This document shows positions 1 through 12,400 of a stretch of DNA of 20,613 nt, in pieces. The DNA comes from Apostichopus californicus (Eukaryota > Echinodermata > Holothuroidea > Aspidochirotida > Stichopodidae), in NCBI GenBank assembly GCA_020650975.1, contig JAIPMN010023008.1:1-20613 (forward strand), in the 5' to 3' direction. Position 1 is the stretch's first letter, and every line of letters begins with the position of its first letter. Made by a program: the position numbers and the translations under genes. Below the pieces are notes generated by a model. The model saw only the letters and a list, made by a program, of their open reading frames with translations. It was not told where the DNA came from and made no database searches.

Positions 1-315
1 GAGGAAGATCCAGTATTACCAAAAACCAAAGCAAAGTAGAAATATGAAACTACAAACGATTGGTGACAATATATGTCCAAATATCCAATATTATACAATA
101 ATGAATGGTCTGATATTACACCTACATAATCCAGGATAAAGATAACAGACTCCTGGATAATCCAAGTTTTACTGCAGTAACCTATAAAACTTTCATTCTA
201 ACGTTAAGAATTTATTCTTCCAGATTTTTGACAATCTTCGTCAAAAGCAAAGACACCCACAAACATAGATTGGTTAGTCAAATCTTGTGACCTAAGCAAG
301 ATTTGTTGAGCTTAC
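1..315 (-). other. Start of ELP1 intron 24 (incomplete)
   Basis: This is AT-rich sequence after the exon 24 donor. I see no coding similarity, repeat or polyadenylation context here. It is taken as intron because the ELP1 C-terminus is still missing. Confidence 0.6.
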
Positions 316-464
316 CTGATCACCAGGATCTTCTTCCAGTTGCCAAATCTCTGTGATGTTTCTTTCCATCAGCTTAAGGATATCAGCATACCACTTCTGA
401 ACTTGTGAAGCAACGGTAGTCATGTTAACCGATGCCAGAGCACGCAGCAACTGTTTGATCTCCT
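316..464 (-). CDS. ELP1: ELP1 exon 24 (residues 1231-1280), last one in the window
   Basis: The acceptor is TCTACTTCTAG and the donor GTAAGC (315). It encodes [14 protein letters not shown] and [20 protein letters not shown], parallel to human DEVYHILKVLF and EDTLQLMERSLPEIWTL. It ends in phase 0. No stop codon or further acceptor-plus-exon is visible in 1-315, so the final exon, which should encode the PKINRRTQWKL-like tail, lies outside. Confidence 0.94.
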
Positions 465-3400
465 CTAGAAGTAGAGAACAATTATCAAATATATTTGATA
501 GAGACGAACATCGATATCACAAAATCGTTTGTTTATACCAGTGGTTCTCAAAGTGGTCCCTGCCGCCCCCGGGGGGCGTTGAGAAGTCTCGGGGGGGCTA
601 CAGGGTACATGAGGAGTAGGGGGACCTTGCCACTGATTTGGGGGTCCCTGGCGATTACGACACATCACTGCAGCAATTTAGGGCACAATAAGGCATCCAG
701 GGGGTCTGGGAACAAAAACAATAAATTTTGTGACCCAAAATTATCCAAAAATGGTATTAGAAATTCAATAACTCCACCCCTAGGTCCAATTTCTTTCGTG
801 TTTGGATTACATTGTAGCAGAGACATCTCTTGTAACTTATAAGCGCCACCATTATAACCTGTCATTTGGGGTATTCCTTGAGCTGGTCACTGATTGCAAA
901 GTGGAGGGGAGGGGGTAGGGCGGCATTGGGACAGTTCAAGATGGTCGAAGGGGGCGGTCGTCCAAAAAAGTTTGAGAACCACTGCTTCATACCTTAAAAA
1001 AAAACTCCTGAAATAATTGTGCTGAAAGGTAATGAAGGAAGTTAGAATACATGTTTTGGTGACACTGACTTTTCTTTACCTTTAAGTTTATTTAGTTATA
1101 ATTCCCAAGCCTCACCTCTTAATTCATCTATAGTCTTCACCAACCCTCCAAGGGCCTCCATAAGAGCCAATTCCTCATGAGGACTGCCTTCTTTTAAGCT
1201 GTATTTCTTTCTGTCAGCCTTGCGGCGGTTCTTGGAAGACCGTCTGACGTAGAAGAAATCGTAAGAGGGCGACAAAAACAACAACCAATATTAAGAAGGA
1301 AATTTGGATATAGCAATCAATAAATAGGATACAATTATAGAAAATTAAGATAATGTCACCAATGAAAACACTCTCATAGAAAGTAAATATCGTAAACTTA
1401 AGAGAGCATAGTGAACATGAAATAACAGGCATAATTAATAAATAAGAAAATAATTTCCGGTTATTTTACTAGTTTCGGGATTATTCATCAACTTAGACAC
1501 ACATTACGAGTTCAACCTGGCTTGGTTTATACTCGAAAAAAAAATAGGAAATTTTTCGGGCTTCACATGATCTACGAATTAACCAAAGCTGTCTTCTTTA
1601 TCTTAGCTAATGAAGCAGCTGTGGCAGGAATAAACCTTTACAAAAGTGCTTGAGGAGTAAGATAACAGAAACAGCTTTGGTTACTTCATAGATTACGAGA
1701 TACCCGGGTATAAACCAGCGAGGGCTAACCAGGTTGAACTTGTAATGCAGGAAACTTGATCCCTTACCCACTCTTCCTCTGAGAGTACTGACTATACTGG
1801 CTGACACTGCTAGAGATGCTCCCGCTAGTACTCCCGGTAATACTACTAGTTTCTGAGTAAAGATCATTCTCCATCTCATTGAGGCCCTCCTCTCCAAACT
1901 CTAACACCTGTTGCCTTCTTTCCTCACGAACTATGGCAAGTCTTTGTTTGTACTTCATGAAAGTTTCCTTCTTGAAATCTAGATCTGCTAAGGTGTTGTC
2001 GGCAGCTGAGGATTAGAATGAGAATCACTGTTGCTGTCAGTACTGGACAGAGTATTGTGTCTAATGTAGTGGAATGGTCCAACAAAAATTGAACAGATTT
2101 TTTCCATACGTGAAAGAATCAAGCAATGTGATTGGTCCATAATTACACTGTGGACATCACCATAAGGGTTGATTGATGTAGTTTCTGCAGAATTTCCAAC
2201 TAATCTGTAAATAGCCGGGACCTCCTGGAACACTAGCCTTAGTGCACAACAATGAAAGAACAGGTTGGATAGGCCTAGAGCAAGTATGTTATAGCTGTCT
2301 GTAAAAGTACCAAAACTTATGTAAGAAAGTTTTAGATTGCAAACTATACTTTAAACTGTCTCCCATTGCTTACTTTAGCAACTTTATGCAAATATACCCC
2401 AACAAATGCATTAAGAAATTTGTAAGAGTTTGTAAGACATAGCAACACCAGACAGAGAGAAAACTTAAGTTGACAAAACGAATACACAAATTAATCAATA
2501 GTTTCAAATCACTTGTACCTTCAGAAACAGTAGGCTTAAAGTTACTCTCGAACAAGTCCGCTCGGCCGTACTTGATAATCTGAGAAAACGGTATAGATTT
2601 AACAAGAAATACGGATTAGAAAATAATTTGCAACATCTGTCAACTAATTAGTAGAAGCAAAATCAAAATTAGTAAATAATTGCCAAGTTCACTTTACAAA
2701 CAACATTTTAAGGCAAACTGGTACGACCCAGCGAACTGTGCGCATAACAAGAAAGAAGAAAGTAGTTTGTAGCACAGACTATACAAGTTTAAGGGTAGAA
2801 TTGTATAGGGTTAGGTAATGGATTGGTGTAAAGCAGGGGTGGGCAACCATTTTGAATGAATGGGCCAGATATAAGGAGTGAAAAATTGACTGGGCCGCAC
2901 CTAACCAACGACCTGCTGTTGATTTCAAACCTTTGATTCCGAGGACTTTCAAGCAATAAGTGTGTGTACTTAATTTTCACAAAAACATAATTTCAATACA
3001 GTACACTTGATAATTAATGGGGATAATAGGCCTACCTGACAGCATCATAAGTGCCGATAAATTCTAAGCAGCTAGCTCATTTTTTGTGATGATGTAAAAT
3101 AGATTGATTTGTTTCCTTTTTCTTATCCCACGGGCCGCAAAAATATCACTGGCGGGCCGCATGTGGCCTGCGGGCCGTAGGTTGCCCTCTCCAGGTGTAA
3201 AGGTATCTCTATGTACTTAAAGCTGCTTACCACTCTGCTGGCTTCCTGCCAATTAGTTGCCTCTAAGAGTGCCACCACTGCCTCCTCTGGATCATCACAG
3301 TAGTCTAAGTATAATATAGCAGCATCAGAGCTCTTCCTGTGCTCCATTAAAAACACTGTCAAGATATCATCAGAATATATATTCAAAATGGATGTCACTA

Positions 3401-6400
3401 ATCCAAGTCATCTAATAAGTATAACAGGTATGTTTAAATCATTGGTAATATCAATTGCTTCTCATAGAAATCAATTAATCTTTAACCACCAGATGATTCA
3501 AAGCCTACATCATGTATGTATATAACAGAATATCTAAAGATTACGCAAACTGAGACATGGCCTAGATAAAGAATAGGTATAGGCTACATACAGAATGCAT
3601 CTGCCACTGTTTGAGTTATTTAAAGAACTTTTCATCATGGAAACACCTTTTCCTCACAGATTCTAACAGAACCATATGTGCAGTAATCTACAGACAAGGG
3701 ACAATCTAATCCTTGGATAATCTCAAAATTATATACAAGTACCTGCTAAATTCCTGGCTAATTCGTGTATCTGGTTAGGGCTTTGCTTGAGCTGTGTTGC
3801 CATGGAGATGGCTTCCTGCCAGTATCCAATCCTCTTATAAACTTCCAAAGCTTCTTCAAAATGACCGCCAAGACTGTACACTAATCCTGCCTCTGAGTTT
3901 TTGCCAGACTGTATCAAGTAATTGCCATAAATTTGACAGATTCTCTGTGAATGAAATGTTGGGCAAGTTACCAAGGTAAAAAAAAGGTTTTTAAGCCTTT
4001 GAAGAAGATCCTGCTAGGATCAAAACGTCAGGCCAACTTACTTTTACACATTCTCCTACACAGGCTCTCTAGTGGAAAAGCAGTTTGCTAACAGTTTTAT
4101 TTAATTTTAAAAGTATTTGTATAAAACATTACCTTTAGTTGAGGAAAGAAGAAGCCACAAGGATAAAATTTTATCAATTCATGTACAGAAAGATACATAC
4201 AAACACATAAATACAATCCCTCAGGCAATCACAGTAGAAACACCTTTGATGACATCATTGTTACCTTATAAACTCTGCTCTCTGATGGATGAATCTGCAT
4301 TGCATTGCTGTAGAGGGCATGTTCTTCAACAAACTTAATAAATTCATCAAGTCTGTCTGGACACTGACTGAGATGTTGAAGTGCTTTGGTGTACCTCTTC
4401 AAATGACGGTCAATGTTGAACTTCTGATAGAGGGCAGGCATCTTTCTCAATTCGTTCAAGAAAGGAAGGTATTCTTTGGGATCCTAAAATTCAAGAAGGA
4501 GGAAACAAGATTTTTCATTACATTAAATATAATATATTAAATATCCATCAGAGGTTTTAATTATTATTATTCATTTGTCTGTGTTTTACATCAAAGTTAC
4601 AGTAACAGACGGTTTAGCATTAAATTATGGTTCTGTAACAGTATTCCATACAGGTACTTTGTCTTCTACTTATTCACAAATTAACCACTCTCTCCACAGG
4701 AGCACCTTGCTCAAATAGAATATCAGAAAGATAAGTGAATTAAGATGAAGGTTGTGTAAATCACTTACAAATATCAACTCCTTTAAGAAATTGCAACAAA
4801 TATAACCAATATGAGTATGCTAAGTTTTGATGTTTGGATGAAAATATTAACCAATTAAGCAAACACAGAAAAAGTGATATGAATCGAAAAGTAGAAAGTA
4901 AAAAATCTAGAGATTTCTCAATTTCTATCTTGAACTGCACTTTCTTGAAAATTGCAAAATATAAAGTTGAACAAGTTAATAATATTCGCTTTTTATTTAG
5001 CGCTTTATACCAGCGTTAGGTCTCAAAGCGCTTTACAGACGTTATATTACCCCTGGTCAATGATAACCTGTCCAAGAGACAATCCCTCCAGTCGGTAGCA
5101 GTTATATACTGGGCCCAATGACAAGTTACATCACAAATACCCATTTAACCCTGCATGGGTGGAGAGAGGCAAGTGAGATAAAGCATCTTGCCCAAGGACA
5201 CAACGTAGTGAACTAGGCAGGAATCAAACCAGCAATGCTTGGATCACGAGTCTGACGCCTTAGCCAATTGGCCACCACGCTCGTTAATATGTTGCATTTA
5301 ATTCTCAATTACCGTTGGAAGACTCACCTTTTGAGATTTCTCAGCTACCATGATGACTAAGTCAAAGTCATAAGTTCCGAGAGCGACATTGTATAGAGAA
5401 TTAACGTCTACGAGGTACAGTATATAGTTCAGTGCTTCATCCACCGTAGGGTAACAAGACTCTTGAGAATCCGCCGCTTCTGCTACTTTCAGACGCAACT
5501 CGTTTATCTTTTCTAAGACCAATTCCAATTCTGGAGTTTTCTTCTTTGCAAGGCATGTCAGCATGGATAAGAAATATCTGCAATCAAAAAAACAAAGTCA
5601 GCCATTGAAATATGGAACTATTCACTCTGTACGGATAAGCTATGTCCGGATACGCTACATAGAGATCGGCTACAATCAGGTATCAACATTATCAACATTT
5701 TCCAGGTGCTGATAAGTCCACACGGCCAGATGCTGGTGAGTCCACACGGCCAGATGCTGATAAGATCCCAATACAGTAACCATAGCAACTGAAACATTTT
5801 TAGTCCAGGGCACTCTTAGTTGGCTTTCTTAAAAGATGACATGAAAGTTTTATCTTACTTCTTGTCGTTAATTCTCTCCAGAGCTGACCGAAGAGCATCA
5901 CAAATGTTATCGACCTTGTTGTTGTCACCTGACACGCCAGATGGCCTCTGATTGGCTGTAGCCTCTTCTACTGGATAAGACTTATGATACATTGTAACAG
6001 TTGTGTCCTCTTCTTTTAGGTCAGTGATGAACAAGTTAATGTTACCAAATGTTTCTAATCCTGACACAAAGTCATCAATGTGTTCCATAAATGTCTGAGA
6101 AGATTGTAAAAGAGAAAGAAAATTGAATAAACAGTTCACATGCTTCCTCTTATTACAGAGATTGCTAAAGTTTAAGTCAATAACTTCTAATGAACAACTT
6201 TAGAATGCAAGAAATTATTCCTCTTGTACTTCAAGCATCGGAGGAGTCCACTTGAAACTAGGTTATTTTAAATAAGAAATTGTTTTTGTTTCTTTAAAAC
6301 ATTTCTTCTTTTTACAAGCTTCTTCCTTTGAATGTGTGCAAACACTGACAGGACACACCACATGATGAAATTTTACAAGAATAATTCCCACATGAGAATC

Positions 6401-9400
6401 ATTTAAGTCATTGTTTCTTTCTTGTCTTCCTACCTGAGGGCTATGATCATACAAGATGTTCATACTGATACGATGCCTTCGAACCAGATCAAAAGCTTTT
6501 CCAAAGTCAAGTTTGCTTAAGAATTTCTTCACTTTCGATAAGACCAATGCTCGCGGATGAATCGTTTCTAAGTTCCCTCTAGGCATCTGTAGGATGACCT
6601 TAGTGTCATCTGCCACCGAAAGAACAATTTTTGAGCCTCTCTCAACCCTCCTCACATTTTCCTCAATGGTATTAAAAGAGGTAGACAAGGAATCTGAAAA
6701 TAGGAACAAAAAGCACGATTGTCACCTAGAATATAAATGAACAGAAATGTTTCTATGCAAATCAATTCTACGCAAACAGTAGTAATTGCTAGAAAAAAAA
6801 GAAAAAAAATTTAGCTAGTAAGTGATTCTTGATTCTTGATTAATGAACATCCTCATAAGCAAACTTGCTGTCCCGGATGTGTAACTTAGCCCTGGTCATT
6901 GGTAACTTGTCATGCCTACACACCAAAGTGTGCACAATTCAAACAATCTCTCCTGGGGCACCACAGTGCACCACAGCCAATTGTCCCCTGGGGGACTTCC
7001 CATAGGGTGCAGCCACAAACCGGCGCACGCAACTTTATTTACAAGTCACCTCGCAAGTCCCCATTTATACACCTGGGTGAAGAGAGGCAATGGAGATAAA
7101 GTGCCTTGCCCAAGGACACAATGCAGTGATCTGGCCAGGACTTGAACCTGTAATCCTTATATCACAAGTCCACTGCATTAACCACTTGACCACAACGCCC
7201 TCTCTCTGTGATGAGCATGTTATTAAGCAAAATCAAATAAAATATAATTCGGACATACTATGATGATGTTATTTTGATGATTTTTTTTTTGTACTTACTG
7301 GTTGAGTCTTGATCTAATCTTATACATTTACATGTGTGACTGTGAGTAGTTAGGATAAGAAACTCGGAATGAACAGCGAAGGATGTCACGTCAGAGGCGA
7401 TCTCTACATCATTCAGGTAAAAACGATATCTGTCTGTCATACCAAGCACAGTTTCCTATCGAGAAAAGACAAAAATACCCCAATATGAATCAAACAAATC
7501 ATTAGAGCTGTCTATAAAATATTCTTCCATATTCTGGAATTGTCCATCAGAACTGCCAAATATACTTTAACAAGTGTACAGTTTTTTTTATTTATTTATT
7601 TTTTTTGGGGGGGAAATTTAATTTTTTTTAAATTTTAGAGAATCTATAAGCTGCTTTATTTTCTCCCTTTGAACATAAATGGCAATAAAATTCTACTCCT
7701 AGAGGTTTTTAACATTTCAGTTTTTCAATTGTTGTATGTAATCCCATAAATGATCAAAAATCTATTTCAAGTTTACAAGTTCATGGTTGATTTTTTTTAT
7801 TGTAAACTTCATCAAGAATCTTATCAAAAAGCCATGAATGCCAATAGCTCATAACATGTATACTGATAAAGTTACCATCAGAAGCAGATATGTTACCTTA
7901 ATTCTGCATGGTACAATAACCGATCTGTACACTTGTTAAAGGAAATTTGCAGATTAGTTGTGAAACATCGTCGACGACTTGACCATCCGATGTTTGAAAG
8001 ATGACATTACCTTCAGATAGAGTTACCATCAGAAGCAGATATGTTACCTTAATTCTGCATCTTACAATATACAATCTGTACACTTGTTAAAGGTAATTTG
8101 CAGATTAGTTGTGAATCATTGTCAACGACTTGACCATCTGATGTTTGAAGTAGATATGTTACCTTATTCTGCATGGTACAATAACCGATCTGTACACTTG
8201 TTAGAGGTAATTTGCAGATTAGTTGTGAAACATCGTCAACAACTTGACCATCTGATGTTTGAAGAAGATATGTTACCTTATTCTGCATGGTACAATAACC
8301 GATCTGTACACTCGTTATGGGTAATTTGCATATTAGTTGTGAATTATCGTCAACGACTTGACCATCTGATGTTTCAAGTAGATATGTTACCTTATTCTGC
8401 ATGGTACAATAACCGATCTGTACACTTGTTAGAGGTAATTTGCAGATTAGTTGTGAACTATCGTCAACGACTCGACCATCCGATGTTTGAAAGATGACAT
8501 TACCACTGGATGGATGAACTGCAACACTCACAATCTGACCTGAGATCAAATCTGAGTGACTGAAAGCAAAATGAAAACATCAAATTGATTTTCAGTTAAG
8601 ATGTAAATAAGCTGTTCTTTCATGATGATAATATTTATGTAAACAGGTATTCCAACAAGGGAATTCAAACAAATGAACTTCTTACGTATGCAGATGAAAA
8701 TAGGTATTAAAAGCAATAGAAAAAAAACAGGAGAAATTATTAATTACAAACCACTATTCTCCTTGAATGAATGAAGAAAATTCAAATAAAGCCAGAGTTA
8801 CTAACCAATCAGCGAATAGATGAGTGAATACGAGAATGTCGTAAATTGTGATAATAGGTATAAATCAACTCAAACCAGGTGCAGTATGTTGATGCTAAAC
8901 TGCATTTACTTTTATTTTTTTAAATTTATGACTAACCTATGGCATCAAGTCATAGTTGGTATTGATCACCAAAGTACAATCTGAAAATGAAATCTCACCT
9001 CAAACTCATCTGTTTTTCCTCTGAACCATCCATGGGTACACGGAAATACATAACTGTGCTGTTCTTATTATCAGAGGAGTAAGTCACAGTTAAGATAGTG
9101 TCCGAGGATGGCCACGCAAAGTGGTGGAAATGCAGCGGCTGCGAAGCTTCCAAAGGTTCTCCATTTTTCCCCGTCAACCTGAGAAGAGAAATAAAATGAT
9201 CTTCATAAACAATTTGGATATAAAGTATGTTTTTTTAATCTAGATGCTTTCATCTTTATACATGAGTGAATGAATACAATGATCTAAAGCTAATTCTTTT
9301 TCCTTCCTCAAGACCCTAAGAATTTTCCACTTCTTTCAGTAATGATTTATACCAACCATGACTTTGTATTAAATAGTAAAATAGGTGCCCGGAAGGACAC

Positions 9401-12400
9401 AAATACTGAAGGGGAAACATCACATCTCAACTACTTCTACTAATAAGCAGAAATGTTCTCATCAACTGCTATAAATCAATTTATCAAAATTACAGCAATT
9501 CCAGAAGGTATTTTGGGAAAAGCTCGGACAAGTATATCTGCATCATAACAGCATCATAAAATGGGTAATGAAGAAGGTTTGAGAGGGAAACTCTTCGGGA
9601 ACAAGATCCACATCCGAGAAGCAAACGACTTTTGCCTTTGACACTAAAACAACAACAATTGTATTAAGGTGACTAAAACATTCCCATCAACAAAATGGAT
9701 ATGGGTTGCAATCTAGGAGGGGTACAAGTATATTTAATATTTATCTTGAATATTAGGTGATGTCATGAAAGAGCCTACAGGGGGATGGCTTTAATCCTTG
9801 TCTCAACATTTGCTGCATCTTTCTATTTCAATCAGATATCAATCTCCATCTATATTCTCATGGGAAACTTCCGACAGAGGAAAGAGATTGTTAAACTACG
9901 TACTTGTAGATACCCTGTTTGGTATGGAGCAGTGACCTAACATGAAACCCATTGCCCCCAGCTGCTCTAAGCTCTACATCCTCTGAGGCGGAATAGTCTG
10001 AAGAAGGGGAAGAAAGATAAACAGTAGCATTTATTCCACATAGGAACACAGCATAGAAACTTTCAAGTGTAACTTACAAAAAATATAACTCAAATGTTTG
10101 TCTACAAAACTTACTTTCATTTATAAAATAAATAAGGCCCATTTCAGAGATTAATGCTTACTCTTTATATTTTGGTTTGGTTGTGTACTTTGGTTGTATG
10201 CCTGTGTTTGAGCCAATAGCCAAGAAGGGGGCGATACGAGAAGAGGACCGGGTTTTGTTTCCGCATCGAGGAGATGACGTGTTAGGCCAGAAAACCACGC
10301 ACTTTCTCTTAGTTACAAATTTAGTAATAGGTTTGTTCAACTATTTATTGGTTTTCAAGAGGCCTCTCATTTCGCTCATGTTCATTGACGTATTGTCCTA
10401 AGTTAGTAATAAATGTATATAAGTTGAAGCTAAAATGACAAACTCTTGTCGTGTAATCTTGTGAGTCGACTCCTTAACTCAGCACTTAATTAATCCTCCA
10501 GAATAGGGTGTGACACATCAAAAACACAAACCATCAGCATTACAGATGCGACAATCTGTCGATGATACTTGAATCAGGCCACAGTTCATATGTGACAACG
10601 CTTTGTCTAAGTTTTTCTGTCATTTTCAATCTTAACTATCTTCAACATCAAGTGGAAGAGTTGCTTTATGCAATTGATATTGTTTTTAATTGCAACAAAC
10701 ATCTATAAAAACAACTTCGTAAATCCAAACCTTTGCCAAGCCGAAATAAAGCCACTCGCCCATCTTGTAAGATGACAGCTAGGTCATTACTGTCCCCCGA
10801 CAAACTCCAAATGACTTGGTTCACAAATGTAGGTAACTTCAAAGCAAACGCTGACATCGGAGGTGGAACAATCATGTTACGGAAAGGTGTTAGTAGGACC
10901 TCACCTTCAAAGGAGGAAGAAAAATTTTGAACATTCAGACTTGGTGACTGCATGGATTTAGTTCCTTGGATTAAGGAACAGGAATAATGTAAGTTAACTG
11001 GAGGAATACAAGGGTACTTCTACATCATAAACTTTCAAGATTTTCAAGAGATAAAATGATTTCAACATTAATTATTGTAGTTGGTTGTGTAATATCAGTA
11101 TAATTTAAAGGTTTTATTGCAAGACATTGGAACACAGGGGTCTTGTATCAAAATCAAATATATAAGAGTAATGGGTTCCATGACATTGTTTACAATGGAA
11201 CTGAAACTCAAACTAATATTGTTACAGAAACCTTTGCTATATGCCTACCAGTGGAAGAATCACCTATCTATATGAACAAACACAAGGAATGAGACAGAAA
11301 ATATGTCATCAAAGCACAATTATAACCATAAATGCATCCAATTGCTTAAAAAATTACCTACAAGTCTTGTGTCGAATACACTTATAATTCGGGCAAAAAG
11401 CAAACAGCCTCTAGTCCTTGCCAGCATTTGTCATTGAGAATGGAATGTCAGATTGATTCATTACTAACCAGAGTTTTGACATAAAACAAAAAGAATGGTG
11501 ATTTTAATTAAATTTGTGAACCATGGTAGGCTAAGCCAGACGATAAGACACTGATAACTGTACCGTACCATATCAGGCCAAACAGGCAGAAATTTACAAA
11601 TAGCAACACAATAAAACAGTGATTAATCCATCAAATCATAATACAAAATGGCACATAAGAACATTTCAAGAAACTAATATGGATGTTTCAAGGAACAATT
11701 GACATTTTAATATTCATGTGAGACAATACTCACATCCATCAATGACAGCCGCCCAACCGTGGTCGCTCTGTGTCTGACCTTGGCTAGTGCTTGTAACTGA
11801 TCGCCACGTGTATTGCAGATGAGAACCGTTGGCACAAATTAAGTGCAATCGATTGGCTGGTTCTGGGTCCCAGAAGATCGCTGTCACACATTCACTGGTG
11901 TGAAAGGTCAGACTCTGTTTGAGGTACCAGTGGTAATTGCTCACTGTCCATAACTGAACTGAAATCATACAAAACAAACAAAGCTGTTCAATTTTCACCA
12001 CCAAGACCGAAACAAATCATTGAATATTCGACTAGAGATGTTTCACAGCTGATATACTGCCGAGGAATGAAATGGATCTCATAATATATCCGTATTTATA
12101 TCCACTAATCAACCATTTCTACAACTGTTTTGAAGATGTTATCCACAGCATATACGACACTTCCAATAACCCACTGATTAAGTCACGTATAAAATCTGGT
12201 AATCTTGACAGATGATGCTAACAATGTGAACAAGAGAATGTTCAAAATACTGTATCTTCTCTGTAATCAGATTTGATAAATAATTACCCCTATTTTAATC
12301 ATGATTCGCAGCTAATGCTTAATTTGATATTATCAACATATGACCATATCAGAGATCCTCATATCATCTAAACCTGGGATATGAAATAAAGTACAACTCC

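Noticed and set aside
422-865. Several short open frames on both strands at 422-865
   Set aside because: They lie inside or across the hAT MITE at 539-984 and match no domain.
1607-1897. A 96-codon minus-strand open frame with a membrane-like stretch
   Set aside because: Its first part is a frame-shifted shadow of exon 22 and the rest runs into the intron foldback.
5702-5760. ctgataagtcc and ctggtgagtcc resembling a hammerhead ribozyme core
   Set aside because: No GAAAC partner or stem follows; the motif is part of a 24-bp minisatellite.
6899-7145. Two overlapping plus-strand open frames
   Set aside because: They fall within the SINE at 6876-7200 and are antisense to it.
7138-7200. tRNA gene with A and B boxes (also at 5220-5280)
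   Set aside because: The arms do not form a convincing cloverleaf, both copies carry SINE cores downstream, and they are repeats of one family.
8084-8497. A 137-codon open frame on the plus strand across the exon 13 array
   Set aside because: It is the antisense shadow of the repeats; periodic copies with a period divisible by three open several frames at once. The minus strand matches ELP1.
9480-9644. Minus-strand open stretch after a plausible acceptor in intron 11
   Set aside because: The reading does not resemble ELP1, lacks a good donor before its stop, and exons 11 and 12 fit each other directly.
10158-10401. Open frames on both strands in a GC-richer patch of intron 10
   Set aside because: Neither translation shows a motif I recognise, and exons 10 and 11 join in phase without it. 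It could be an old transposon fragment.
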